Shown here: piece by piece, positions 11,771-25,400 of the stretch
Layout: every line of letters begins with the position of its first letter
Position numbering within the stretch: the first letter of the stretch is position 1
Origin: Sepioteuthis lessoniana
Lineage: Eukaryota; Mollusca; Cephalopoda; Myopsida; Loliginidae
DNA length: 64,000 nucleotides
Assembly (NCBI GenBank): GCA_963585895.1
Contig: OY757904.1
Span: forward strand, 159,684,396-159,748,395
Direction of reading: 5' to 3'
Position numbers and translations under genes: made by a program
Notes under the pieces: model-generated
What the model saw: the letters and a program-made list of their open reading frames with translations, nothing else
Told to the model about the DNA's origin: nothing
Databases searched by the model: none

Positions 11771-12550
11771 AATCCTTCTTCGAGTCCTTCTAACTCTTTT
11801 TCAATATTTTTGAGTGCTGCTTTGAATGGATCGAGGTGTATTTCCACCTTAATATCCTTCTTCGAGTCCTTGTAACTCTTTTCCAATATTTTTGAGTGTT
11901 GCTTTGAATGGATCGAGGTGTATTTTCACATTAGAATTCTTCTTCGAGTCCTTCTAACTTTTTTCCTATATTTTTGAGTGCTGCTTTGAATGGATCTATG
12001 TGTATTTTCACCTGAGAATCCTTCTTCGATTCCTTCTAAATTTTTTCCAATATTTTTTGAGTGCTGCTTTGAATGGATCGAGCTGTATTTTCACATTAAA
12101 ATCCTTTTTGAGTCCTTCTAACTCTTTTCCAATATTTTTGAGTGGTGTTTTGAATTGATCGAGGTGTATTTTCACCTGAAAATCCTTCTTCGAGTCCTTG
12201 TAAGTCTTTTCCAATATTTTTGAGTGCTGCTTTGAATGGATCTAGGTGTTATTTCAACTTAGAATCCTTTTTGAGTCCTTCTAACTCTTTTCCAATATTT
12301 TTGAGTGCTGCTTTGAATGGATCGAGGCATATTTCCACCTTAATATCCTTCTTCGAGTCCTTCTAACTCTTTTCCAATATTTCTGAGTGCTGCTTTGAAT
12401 GGATCTAGGTGTATTTTCACCTTAGAATCAATCTTCGAGTCCTTCTACCTCATTTCCAATATTTTTGAGTGATGCTTTGAATAGATCTAGGTGAATTTTC
12501 ACCTTAGAATCCTTCTTCGAGTCCTTCTAACTTTTTTCGAATATTTTTGA

Positions 12551-12730
12551 GAAATATTGAAAAAGAGTTACAATGACTCGAAGAAGGATTCTAAGGTGAA
12601 AATACACCTCAATCCATTCAAAGCAGCACTCAAAAATATTGGAAAAGAGTTAGAAGGACTCGAAGACGGATTCTAAGGTGAAAATACACCATGATCCATT
12701 CAAAGCAGCACTAAAAAATATTGAAAAAAT
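12551..12730. repeat. Inverted block of about two satellite units
   Basis: Within the otherwise uniform array the sequence switches to the reverse complement (GACTCGAAGAAGGATTCTAA, then AAGGTGAAAATACACCTC, twice) and switches back near 12730. Both junctions fall in the AATATTTTT/AAAAATATT part of the unit: the left at about 12551 reads ATTTTTGAGAAATATTG. Confidence 0.95.
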
Positions 12731-13439
12731 GTTGTCGTCGAGTCCTTCTATCTCTTTTACAATAATTTTGAGTGCTGCTTTGAATGGATCGATGTGTATT
12801 TTCACCTCAGAATCCTTCGTCGAGTCCTTCTGACACTTTTCCAATATTTTAGAGTGATGCTTTGAATTGGTCGAGGTGTAATTTCACCTTAGAATCCTTC
12901 TTCGAGTCCTTCTACCTCTTTTCCAATATTTTTGAGTGCTGCTTTGAATTGACCGAGGTGTATTTTAACGTTAAACTCCTTCTTCGAGTCCAAATTCTTA
13001 TCCAATACTTTTGAGTGCTGCTTTGAATGGATCGAGCTGTATTTTCAACTTAGAATCCTTCTTCGAGTCCTTCTGACATTTTCCAATATTTTAGAGTGAT
13101 GCTTTGAATTGGTCGAGGTGTATTTTCACCTTAGAATCCTTCTTTGAGTCCTTCTAACTCTTTTCGAATATTTTTGAGTGCAGCTTTGAATGGATCGAGG
13201 TGTATTTTCACCTTAGAATCCTTCTTCGAGTCCTTCTGACACTTTACCAATATTTTTGAGTGATGCTTTGAATTGATCGAGGTTTATTTTCAACTTAGAA
13301 TCCTTATTCAATCCTTCTAACTCTTTTCGAATAATTTTGAGTGCTGCTTTGAATTGATCGAGGTGTATTTTCACCTTAGAATCCTTCTTCGAGTCCTTCT
13401 AACTCTTTTCCAATATTTTTGAGTGCTGCTTTGAATGGA

Positions 13440-16400
13440 TCGAGGTGTATTTTCACATTAGAATCCTTCTTCGAGTCCTTCTATCTCTTTTACAATATTT
13501 TTGAGTGCTGCTTTGAATGGATCAAGGTGTATTTTCACATTAGAATCCTTCTTCGAGTCCTTCTATCTCTTTTACAATATTTTTGAGTGCTGCTTTGAAT
13601 GGATCGAGGTGTATTTTCATCTTAGAATCCTTCTTCGAGTCCTTCTAACTCTTTGCCTATATTTTTGAGTGCTGCTTTGAATGGATCTAGGTGTATTTTT
13701 AACATTAGAATCCTTCTTCGAGTCCTTCTAACTCTTTTTCAATATTTTTGAGTGCTGCTTTGAATGGATCAAGGTGTATTTTCATCTTAGAATCCTTCTT
13801 CGAGTCTTTCACACTCTTTTTCAATATTTTTGAGTGCTGCTTTGAATGGATCGATGTGTATTTTCACTTGAGAATCCGTCTTCGTGTCCATCTAACTCTT
13901 TTCCAATATTTCTGAGTGCTGCTTTGAATGGATCGAGGAGTATTTTAAACTTAGAATCCGTCGTCGAGTCCTTCTATCTCTTTTACAATAATTTTGAGTG
14001 CTGCTTTGAATGGATCGATGTGTATTTTCACCTCAGAATCCTTCGTCGAGTCCTTCTACCTCTTTTCCAATATTTTTGAGTGCTGCTTTGAATGGATCGA
14101 GGTGTAATTTCACCTTAGAATCCTTCTTTGAGTCCTTCTAACTCTTTTCGAATATTTTTGAGTGCAGCTTTGAATGGATCGAGGTGTATTTTCACCTTAG
14201 AATCCTTCTTCGAGTCCTTCTGACACTTTTCCAATATTTTTGAGTGATGCTTTGAATTGATCGAGGTGTATTTTCACCTTAGAATCCTTTTCAAGTCCTT
14301 CTAACTCTTTTCGAATCATTTTGAGTGCTGCTTTGAATGGATCTAGATGTATTTTAACCTGAGAATCCTTCTTCGAGTCCTTCTATCTCTTTTCCAATAT
14401 TTTTAAGTGCTGCTTTGAATGGATCTAGGTGTATTTTCACATTAGAATCCTTCTTCGAGTCCTTCTATCTCTTTTCCAATATTTTTGAGTGCTGCTTTGA
14501 ATGGATCTAGGTGTATTTTCACATTAGAATCCTTCTTCGAGTCCTTCTATCTCTTTTACAATATTTTTGAGTGCTGCTTTGAATGGATCGATGTGTATTT
14601 TCACTTGAGAATCCGTCTTCGTGTCCATCTAACCCTTTTCCAATATTTCTGAGTGCTGCTTTGAATGGATCGAGGAGTATTTTAAACTTCGAATCCGTCG
14701 TCGAGTCCTTCTATCTCTTTTACAATAATTTTGAGTGCAGCTTTGAATGGATCGATGTGTATTTTCACCTCAGAATCCTTCGTCGAGTCCTTCTAACTCT
14801 TTTTCAATATTTTTGAGTGCTGCTTTGAATGGATCGAGGTGTAATTTCACCTTAGAATCCTTCTTCGAGTCCTTCTACCTCTTTTCCAATATTTTTGAGT
14901 GCTGCTTTGAATGGATCGATGTGTATTTTCACTTGAGAATCTGTCTTCGTGTCCATCTAACCCTTTTCCAATATTTCTGAGTGCTGCTTTGAATGGATCG
15001 AGGAGTATTTTAAACTTCGAATCCGTCGTCGAGTCCTTCTATCTCTTTTACAATAATTTTGAGTGCAGCTTTGAATGGATCGATGTGTATTTTCACCTCA
15101 GAATCCTTCGTCGAGTCCTTCTAACTCTTTTTCAATATTTTTGAGTGCTGCTTTGAATTGATCGAGCTGTATTTTCTCCTTAGAATCCTTCTTCGAGTCC
15201 TTCTGACACTTTTCCAATATATTTGAGTGATGCTTTGAATTGGTCGAGGTGTATTTTCATCTTATAATCCTTCTTTGAGTCCTTCTAACTCTTTTCGAAT
15301 ATTTTTGAGTGCAGCTTTAAATGGATCGAGGTGTATTTTAACCTTAGAATCCTTCTTCGAATCCTTCTGACACTTTTCCAATATTTTTGAGTGATGCTTT
15401 GAATTGATCGAGGTGTATTTTCACCTTAGAATCCGTCTTCGAGTCCTTCTAACTCTTTTCCAATATTTTTGAGTGCTGCTTTGAATTGATCGAGGTGTAT
15501 TTTCACCTTAGAATCCTTCTTTGAGTCCTTCTAACTCTTTCACAATATTTTTGAGTGCTGCTTTGAATGGACCGAGGTGTATATTCACCTTAGAATCCTT
15601 CTTCGAGTCCTTCTAACTCTTTTCCAATATTTTTGAGTGCTGCTTTGAATTGATCGAGGTGTATTTTCACCTTAGAATCCTTCTTCAAGTCCTTCTAACT
15701 CTTTTCGAATATTTTTGAGTGCAGCTTTAAATGGATCGAGGTGTATTTTCACCTTAGAATCCTTCTTCGAGTCCTTCTGACACCTTTCCAATATTTTTGA
15801 GTGATGCTTTGAATTGATCGAGGTGTATTTTCACCTTAGAATCCTTCTTCAAGTCCTTCTAACTCTTTTCGAATAATTTTGAGTGCTGCTTTGAATGGAT
15901 CTAGATGTATTTTAACCCTAGAATCCTTCTTCGAGTCTTTCTATCTCTTTTCCAATATTTTTGAGTGATGCTTTGAATGGATCTCGGTGTATTTTCACAT
16001 TAGAATCCTTCTTTGAGTCCTTCTATCTCTTTTACAATATTTTTGAGTGCTGCTTTGAATGGATCGAGGTGTACTTTCATCTTAGAATCCTTCTTCGAGT
16101 CCTTCTAACTCATTGCCTTTTATTTTTGAGTGCTGCTTTGAATGGATCTAGGTGTATTTTCACATTAAAATCCTTCTTCGAGTCCTTCTAACTCTTTTTC
16201 AATATTTTTGAGTGCTGCTTTGAATGGATCAAGGTGTATTTTCATCTTAGAATCCTTCTTCGAGTCATTCTCACTCTTTTTCAATATTTTTGAGTGCTGC
16301 TTTGAATGGATCGATGTGTATTTTCACCTGAGAATCCGTCTTCGTGTCCATCTAACTCTTTTCCAATATTTCTGAGTGCTGCTTTGAATGGATCGAGGAA

Positions 16401-18300
16401 TTATTTTAAACTTAGAATCCGTCGTCGAGTCCTTCTATCTCTTTTACAATAATTTTGAGTGCTGCTTTGAATGGATTGATGTGTATTTTCACCTCAGAAT
16501 CCTTCGTCGAGTCCTTCTAACTCTTTTTCAATATTTTTGAGTGCTGCTTTGAATGGATCGAGCTGTATTTTCAACTTAGAAACCTTCTTCGAGTCCTTCT
16601 GACACTTTTCCAATATTTTAGAGTGATGCTTTGAATTGGTCGAGGTGTATTTTCATCTTAGAATCCTTCTTTGAGTCCTTCTAACTCTTTTCGAATATTT
16701 TTGAGTGCAGCTTTAAATGGATCGAGGTGTATTTTCACCTTAGAATCCTTCTTTGAGTCCTTCTAACTCTTTTCGAATATTTTTGAGTGCAGCTTTGAAT
16801 GGATCGAGGTGTATTTTAACCTTAGAATCCGTCTTCGAGTCCTTCTAACTCTTTTCGAATATTTTTGAGTGCAGCTTTAAATGGATCGAGGTGTATTTTA
16901 ACCTTAGAATCCTTCTTCGAATCCTTCTGACACTTTTCCAATATTTTTGAGTGATGCTTTGAATTGATCGAGGTGTATTTTCACCTTAGAATCCTTCTTC
17001 GAGTCCTTCTATCTCTTTTCCAATATTTTTGAGTGCTGCTTTGAATGGATCTAGGTGTATTTTCACATTAGAATCCTTCTTCGAGTCCTTCTATCTCTTT
17101 TACAATATTTTTGAGTGCTGCTTTGAATGGATCGATGTGTATTTTCACCTCAGAATCCTTCGTCGAGACCTTCTAACTCTTTTTCAATATTTTTGAGTGC
17201 TGCTTTGAATGGATCGAGCTGTATTTTCAACTTAGAAACCTTCTTCGAGTCCTTCTGACACTTTTCCAATATTTTAGAGTGATGCTTTGAATTGGTCGAG
17301 GTGTATTTTCATCTTAGAATCCTTCTTTGAGTCCTTCTAACTCTTTTCGAATATTTTTGAGTGCTGCTTTGAATGGATCGAGCTGTATTTTCACCTTAGA
17401 ATCCTTCTTTGAGTCCTTCGAACTCATTTTCAATATTTTTGAGTGCAGCTTTGAATGGATTAAGGTGTATTTTCACCTTAGAATCCTTCTTTGAGTCCTT
17501 CTAACTCTTTCACAATATTTTTGAGTGCTGCTTTGAATGGACCGAGGTGTATTTTCACCTTAGAATCCGTCTTCGAGTCCTTCTATCTCTTTTACAATAT
17601 TTTTGAGTGCTGCTTTGAATGGACCGAGGTGTATATTCACCTTAGAATCCGTCTTCGAGGCCTTCTATCTCTTTTACAATATTTTTGAGTGCTGCTTTGA
17701 ATGGACCGAGGTGTATTTTCACCTTAGAATCCGTCTTCGAGTCCTTCTAACTCTTTTCCAATATTTTTTAGTGCTGCTTTGAATGGATCGAGTTGTATTT
17801 TCAACTTAGAATCCGTTTTCGAGTCCTTCTAACTCTTTTCCAATTTTTCTGAATGCTGCTTTGAATGGATCGAGGTGTATTTTCACCTTAGAATCCTTCT
17901 TTGAGTCCTTCGAACTCATTTTCAATATTTTTGAGTGCAGCTTTGAATGGATTAAGGTGTATTTTCACCTTAGAATCCTTCTTTGAGTCCTTCTAACTCT
18001 TTCACAATATTTTTGAGTGCTGCTTTGAATGGACCGAGGTGTATATTCACCTTAGAATCCGTCTTCGAGTCCTTCTAACTCTTTTCCAATATTTTTTAGT
18101 GCTGCTTTGAATTGATCGAGGTGTATTTTCACCTTAGAATCCGTCTTCGAGTCATTCTAACCCTTTCACAATATTTTTGAGTGCTGCTTTGAATGGATCA
18201 TGGTGTATTTTCACCTTAGAATCCGTCTTCGAGTCCACCTAACTCTTTTCCAATATTTCTGAGTGCTGCTTTGAATGGATCGAGGTGTATTTTCACCTTA
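13440..18300. repeat. Left copy of a large intra-array duplication
   Basis: Variant units here recur in the same order at 21390-25400. Examples: ATGGATCTAGGTGTATTTTT at 13681 and 21631; the unit starting ATGGATCGATGTGTATTTTC at 13846 and 21796 (both offset 7950); a similar marked unit at 14911 and 22452 (offset 7541); CGAGTCATTCTCACTCTTTT at 16261 and 23391 (offset 7130). The offset falls in steps of about 410 bp, or five units. Confidence 0.8.
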
Positions 18301-20449
18301 GAATCCTTCTTTGAGTCCTTCTAACTCTTTCACAATATTTTTGAGTGCTGCTTTGAATGGACCGAGGTGTATTTTCACCTTAGAATCCTTCTTCGAGTCC
18401 TTCTAAATCTTTTTCTATATTTCTGAGTGCTGCTTTGAATTGATTTAGGTGTATTTTCACCTTAGAATCCGTCTTAGAGTCCACCTAACTCTTTTCCAAT
18501 ATTTCTGAGTGCTGCTTTGAATGGATCGGGGTGTATTTTCACCTTAGAATCCTTCTTTGAGTCCTTCTAACTCTTTCACAATATTTTTGAGTGCTGCTTT
18601 GAATGGACCGAGGTGTATTTTCACCTTCGAATCCTTCTTCGAGTCCTTCTAAATCTTTTTCTATATTTCTGAGTGCTGCTTTGAATTGATTTAGGTGTAT
18701 TTTCACCTTAGAATCCGTCTTAGAGTCCACCTAACTCTTTTCCAATATTTCTGAGTGCTGCTTTGAATGGATCGAGGTGTATTTTCACCTTAGAATACGC
18801 CATCGAGTTCTTCCATCATTTTTCCAATATTTTTTAGTGCTGCTTTGAATGGATCGAGTTGTATTTTCAACTTAGAATCCGTTTTCGAGTCCTTCTAACT
18901 CTTTTCCAATTTTTCTGAGTGCTGCTTTGTATGGATCGAGGTGTATTTTCACCTTAGAATCCGCCTTCGATTCTTCCAACATTTTTCCAATATTTTTTAG
19001 TGCTGCTTTGAATGGATCAAGGTGTATTTTCACCTTAGAATCCGTCTTCGATTCTTTCTAACTCTTTTCCAATTTTCTGAGTGCTGCTTTGAATGGATCG
19101 AGGTGTATTTTCACCTTAGAATCCGCCTTCGATTCTTCCAACATTTTCCAATATTTTTTAGTGCTGCTTTGAATGGATCAAGGTGTATTTTCACCTTAGA
19201 ATCCGTCTTCGAGTCCTTCTCACTCTTTTTCAATATTTTTGAGTGCTGCTTTGAATGGATCGATGTGTATTTTCACTTGAGAATCCGTCTTCGTGTCCAT
19301 CTAACTCTTTTCCAATATTACTGAGTGCTGCTTTGAATGGATCGAGGAGTATATTAAACTTAGAATCCGTCATCGAGTCCTTCTATCTCTTTTACAATAA
19401 TTTTGAGTGCTGCTTTGAATGAATCGATGTGTATTTTTACCTCAGAATCCTTCGTCGAGTCCTTCTAACTCTTTTTCAATATTTTTGAGTGCTGCTTTGA
19501 ATGGATCGAGCTGTATTTTCAACTTAGAAACCTTCTTCGAGTCCTTCTGACACTTTTCCAATATTTTTGAGTGCTGCTTTGAATTGATCGAGGTGTATTT
19601 TCACCTTAGAATCCTTCTTTGAGTCCTTCTAACTCTTTTCGAATATTTTTGAGTGCAGCTTTGAATGGATCGAGGTGTATTTTCACCTTAGAATCCTTCT
19701 TCGAGTCCTTCTGACACTTTTCCAATATATTTGAGTGATGCTTTGAATTGATCGAGGTGTATTTTCACCTTAGAATCCTTCTTCAAGTCCTTCTAACTCT
19801 TTTCGAACAATTTTGAGTGCTGCTTTGAATGGATCTAGATGTATTTTAACCTGAGAATCCTTCTTCGAGTCCTTCTATCTCTTTTCCAATATTTTTGAGA
19901 GCTGCTTTGAATGGATCTAGGTGTATTTTCACATTAGAATCCTTCTTCGAGTCCTTCTATCTCTTTTACAATATTTTTGAGTGCTGCTTTGAATTGATCG
20001 AGGTGTATTGTCATCTTAGAATCCTTCTTCGAGTCCTTCTAACTCTTTGCCTATATTTTTGAGTGCTGCTTTGAATGGATCTAGGTGTATTTTCACATAG
20101 AATCCTTCTTCGAGTCCTTCTAACTCTTTTTCAATATTTTTGAGTGCTGCTTTGAATGGATCAAGGTGTATTTTCATCTTAGAATCCTTCTTCGAGTCTT
20201 TCTCACTCTTTTTCAATATTTTTGAGTGCTGCTTTGAATGGATCGATGTGTATTTTCACCTGAGAATCCGTCTTCGTGTCCATCTAACTCTTTTCCAATA
20301 TTTCTGAGTGCTGCTTTGAATTGATCGAGGAGTATTTTAAACTTAGAATCCGTCGTCGAGTCCTTCTATCTCTTTTTCAATATTTTTGAGTGCTGCTTTG
20401 AATTGGTCGAGGTGTATTTTCATCTTAGAATCCTTCTTTGAGTCCTTCT

Positions 20450-21110
20450 AACTCTTTTACAATATTTTTTAGTGCTGCTTTGAATGGATCAAGGTGTATT
20501 TTCACCTTAGAATCCGTCTTCGAGTCCTTCTATCTCTTTTACAATATTTTTTAGTGCTGCTTTGAATGGATCAAGGTGTTTTTTCACCTTAGAATCCGTC
20601 TTCGAGTCCTTCTATCTCTTTTACAATATTTTTTAGTGCTGCTTTGAATGGATCGAGGTGTATTTTCACCTTAGAATCCGTCTTCGAGTCCTTCTAACTC
20701 TTTTCCAATATTTTTTAGTGCTGCTTTGAATGGATCAAGGTGTATTTTCACCTTAGAATCCGTCTTCGAGTCCTTCTAACTCTTTTCCAATATTTTTTAG
20801 TGCTGCTTTGAATGGATCAAGGTGTATTTTCACCTTAGAATCCGTCTTCGAGTCCTTCTAACTCTTTTCCAATATTTTTTAGTGCTGCTTTGAATGGATC
20901 AAGGTGTATTTTCACCTTAGAATCCGTCTTCGAGTCCTTCTAACTCTTTTCCAATATTTTTTAGTGCTGCTTTGAATGGATCAAGGTGTATTTTCACCTT
21001 AGAATCCGTCTTCGAGTCCTTCTAACTCTTTTTCAATATTTTTTAGTGCTGCTTTGAATGGATCAAGGTGTATTTTCACCTTAGAATCCGTCTTCGAGTC
21101 CTTCTATCTC
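20450..21110. repeat. Homogenised run of near-identical satellite units
   Basis: Eight consecutive units of the TTTTTTAGTGCTGC / GGATCAAGGTG / CCGTCTTCGAG subtype differ at only a few positions, much less than neighbouring units, indicating recent local amplification. Confidence 0.88.
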
Positions 21111-21389
21111 TTTTACAATATTTTTGAGTGCAGCTTTGAATGGATCGAGGTGTATTTTCACCTTAGAATCCTTCTTCGAGTCCTTCTGACACTTTACCAA
21201 TATTTTTGAGTGCTGCTTTGAATGGATCAAGGTGTATTTTCACCTTAGAATCCGTCTTCGAGTCCTTCTAACTCTTTTCCAATATTTTTGAGTGATGCTT
21301 TGAATTGATCGAGGTGTATTTTCAACTTAGAATCCTTATTCAATCCTTCTAACTCTTTTCGAATAATTTTGAGTGCTGCTTTGAATGGA

Positions 21390-24300
21390 TCTAGGTGTAT
21401 TTTCACATTAGAATCCTTCTTCGAGTCCTTCTATCTCTTTTACAATATTTTTGAGTGCTGCTTTGAATGGATCAAGGTGTATTTTCACATTAGAATCCTT
21501 CTTCGAGTCCTTCTATCTCTTTTACAATATTTTTGAGTGCTGCTTTGAATGGATCGAGGTGTATTTTCATCTTAGAATCCTTCTTCGAGTCCTTCTAACT
21601 CTTTGCCTATATTTTTGAGTGCTGCTTTGAATGGATCTAGGTGTATTTTTAACATTAGAATCCTTCTTCGAGTCCTTCTAACTCTTTTTCAATATTTTTG
21701 AGTGCTGCTTTGAATGGATCAAGGTGTATTTTCATCTTAGAATCCTTCTTCGAGTCTTTCTCACTCTTTTTCAATATTTTTGAGTGCTGCTTTGAATGGA
21801 TCGATGTGTATTTTCACTTGAAAATCCGTCTTCGTGTCCATCTAACTCTTTTCCAATATTTCTGAGTGCTGCTTTGAATGGATCGAGGAGTATTTTAAAC
21901 TTAGAATCCGTCATCGAGTCCTTCTATATCTTTTACAATAATTTTGAGTGCTGCTTTGAATGGATCGATGTGTACTTTCATCTTAGAATCCTTCTTCGAG
22001 TCCTTCTACCTCTTTTCCAATATTTTTGAGTGCTGCTTTGAATGGATCGAGGTGTAATTTCACCTTAGAATCCTTCTTTGAGTCCTTCTAACTCTTTTCG
22101 AATATTTTTGAGTGCAGCTTTGAATGGATCGAGGTGTATTTTCACCTTAGAATCCTTCTTCGAGTCCTTCTGACACTTTTCCAATATTTTTGAGTGATGC
22201 TTTGAATTGATCGAGGTGTATTTTCACCTTAGAATCCTTCTTCAAGTCCTTCTAACTCTTTTCGAATAATTTTGAGTGCTGCTTTGAATGGATCTAGGTG
22301 TATTTTCACATTAGAAACCTTCTTTGAGTCCTTCTATCTCTTTTACAATATTTTTGAGTGCTGCTTTGAATGGATCGAGGTGTACTTTCACCTTAGAATC
22401 CTTCTTCGAGTCCTTCTACCTCTTTTCCAATATTTTTGAGTGCTGCTTTGAATGGATCGATGTGTATTTTCACTTGAGAATCTGTCTTCGTGTCCATCTA
22501 ACCCTTTTCCAATATTTCTGAGTGCTGCTTTGAATGGATCGAGGAGTATTTTAAACTTCGAATCCGTCGTCGAGTCCTTCTATCTCTTTTACAATAATTT
22601 TGAGTGCAGCTTTGAATGGATCGATGTGTATTTTCACCTCAGAATCCTTCGTCGAGTCCTTCTAACTCTTTTTCAATATTTTTCAGTGCTGCTTTGAATG
22701 GATCGAGCTGTATTTTCTCCTTAGAATCCTTCTTCGAGTCCTTCTACCTCTTTTCCAATATTTTTGAGTGCTGCTTTGAATTGATCGAGGTGTATTTTCA
22801 CCTTAGAATCCTTCTTCAAGTCCTTCTAACTCTTTTCGAATATTTTTGAGTGCAGCTTTGAATGGATCGAGGTGTATTTTCACCTTAGAATCCTTCTTCG
22901 AGTCCTTCTGACACTTTTCCAATATTTTTGAGTGATGCTTTGAATTGATCGAGGTGTATTTTCACCTTAGAATCCTTCTTCAAGTCCTTCTAACTCTTTT
23001 CGAATAATTTTGAGTGCTGCTTTGAATGGATATAGATGTATTTTAACCCTAGAATCCTTCTTCGAGTCTTTCTATCTCTTTTCCAATATTTTTGAGTGAT
23101 GCTTTGAATGGATCTAGGTGTATTTTCACATTAGAAACCTTCTTTGAGTCCTTCTATCTCTTTTACAATATTTTTGAGTGCTGCTTTGAATGGATCGAGG
23201 TGTACTTTCATCTTAGAATCCTTCTTCGAGTCCTTCTAACTCTTTGCCTATATTTTTGAGTGCTGCTTTGAATGGATCTAGGTGTATTTTCACATTAAAA
23301 TCCTTCTTCGAGTCCTTCTAACTCTTTTTCAATATTTTTGAGTGCTGCTTTGAATGGATCAAGGTGTATTTTCATCTTAGAATCCTTCTTCGAGTCATTC
23401 TCACTCTTTTTCAATAGTTTTGAGTGCTGCTTTGAATGGATCGATGTGTATTTTCACCTCAGAATCCTTCGTCGAGACCTTCTAACTCTTTTTCAATATT
23501 TTTGAGTGCTGCTTTGAATGGATCGAGCTGTATTTTCAACTTAGAAACCTTCTTCGAGTCCTTCTGACACTTTTCCAATATTTTAGAGTGATGCTTTGAA
23601 TTGGTCGAGGTGTATTTTCATCTTAGAATCCTTCTTTGAGTCCTTCTAACTCTTTTCGAATATTTTTGAGTGCAGCTTTGAATGGATCGAGCTGTATTTT
23701 CACCTTAGAATCCTTCTTTGAGTCCTTCGAACTCATTTTCAATATTTTTGAGTGCAGCTTTGAATGGATTAAGGTGTATTTTCACCTTAGAATCCTTCTT
23801 TGAGTCCTTCTAACTCTTTCACAATATTTTTGAGTGCTGCTTTGAATGGACCGAGGTGTATTTTCAACTTAGAATCCGTCTTCGAGTCCTTCTAACTCTT
23901 TTCCAATATTTTTTAGTGCTGCTTTGAATGGATCGAGTTGTATTTTCAACTTAGAATCCGTTTTCGAGTCCTTCTAACTCTTTTCCAATTTTTCTGAGTG
24001 CTGCTTTGAATGGATCGAGGTGTATTTTCACCTTAGAATCCTTCTTTGAGTCCTTCGAACTCATTTTCAATATTTTTGAGTGCAGCTTTGAATGGATTAA
24101 GGTGTATTTTCACCTTAGAATCCTTCTTTGAGTCCTTCTAACTCTTTCACAATATTTTTGAGTGCTGCTTTGAATGGACCGAGGTGTATTTTCACCTTAG
24201 AATCCGTCTTCGAGTCCTTCTAACCCTTTCACAATATTTTTGAGTGCAGCTTTGAATGGATCATGGTGTATTTTCACCTTAGAATCCGTCTTCGAGTCAA

Positions 24301-25400
24301 CCTAACTCTTTTCCAATATTTCTGAGTGCTGCTTTGAATGGACCGAGGTGTATTTTCACCTTAGAATCCGTCTTAGAGTCCTTCTAACTCTTTTCCAATA
24401 TTTCTGAGTGCTGCTTTGAATTGATTTAGGTGTATTTTCACCTTAGAATCCGTCTTAGAGTCCACCTAACTCTTTTCCAATATTTTTTAGTGCTGCTTTG
24501 AATTGATCGAGGTGTATTTTCACCTTAGAATCCGTCTTCGAGTCCTTCTAACCCTTTCACAATATTTTTGAGTGCTGCTTTGAATGGATCATGGTGTATT
24601 TTCACCTTAGAATCCGTCTTCGAGTCCACCTAACTCTTTTCCAATATTTCTGAGTGCTGCTTTGAATGGACCGAGGTGTATTTTCACCTTAGAATCCGTC
24701 TTAGAGTCCTTCTAACTCTTTTCCAATATTTCTGAGTGCTGCTTTGAATTGATTTAGGTGTATTTTCACCTTAGAATCCGTCTTAGAGTCCACCTAACTC
24801 TTTTCCAATATTTCTGAGTGCTGCTTTGAATGGATCGAGGTGTATTTTCACCTTAGAATCCTTCTTCGAGTCCTTCTAACTCTTTTTCAATATTTCTGAG
24901 TGCAACTTTGAATTGATTTAGGTGTATTTTCACCTTAGAATCCGTCTTAGAGTCCACCTAACTCTTTTCCAATATTTCTGAGTGCTGCTTTGAATGGATC
25001 GAAGTGTATATTCACCTTAGAATCCGTCTTCGAGTCCTTCTAACTCTTTTCCAATATTTTTGAGTGCTGCTTTGAATGGATCGAGGTGTATTTTCACCTT
25101 AGAATCCGTCTTCGAGTCCACCTAACTCTTTTCCAATATTTCTGAGTGCTGCTTTGAATGGACCGAGGTGTATTTTCACCTTAGAATCCGTCTTAGAGTC
25201 CTTCTAACTCTTTTCCAATATTTCTGAGTGCTGCTTTGAATGGATCGAGGTGTATTTTCACCTTAGAATCCGTCTTCGAGTCCTTCTAACTCTTTTCCAA
25301 TATTTTTGAGTGCTGCTTTGAATGGATCGAGGTGTATTTTCACCTTAGAATCCGTCTTAGAGTCCACCTAACTCTTTTCCAATATTTTTGAGTGCTGCTT
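21390..25400. repeat. Right copy of the large intra-array duplication
   Basis: Partner of 13440-18300, see the offsets given there. It is shorter by about ten units because of the two five-unit length differences and others further on. Confidence 0.78.
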
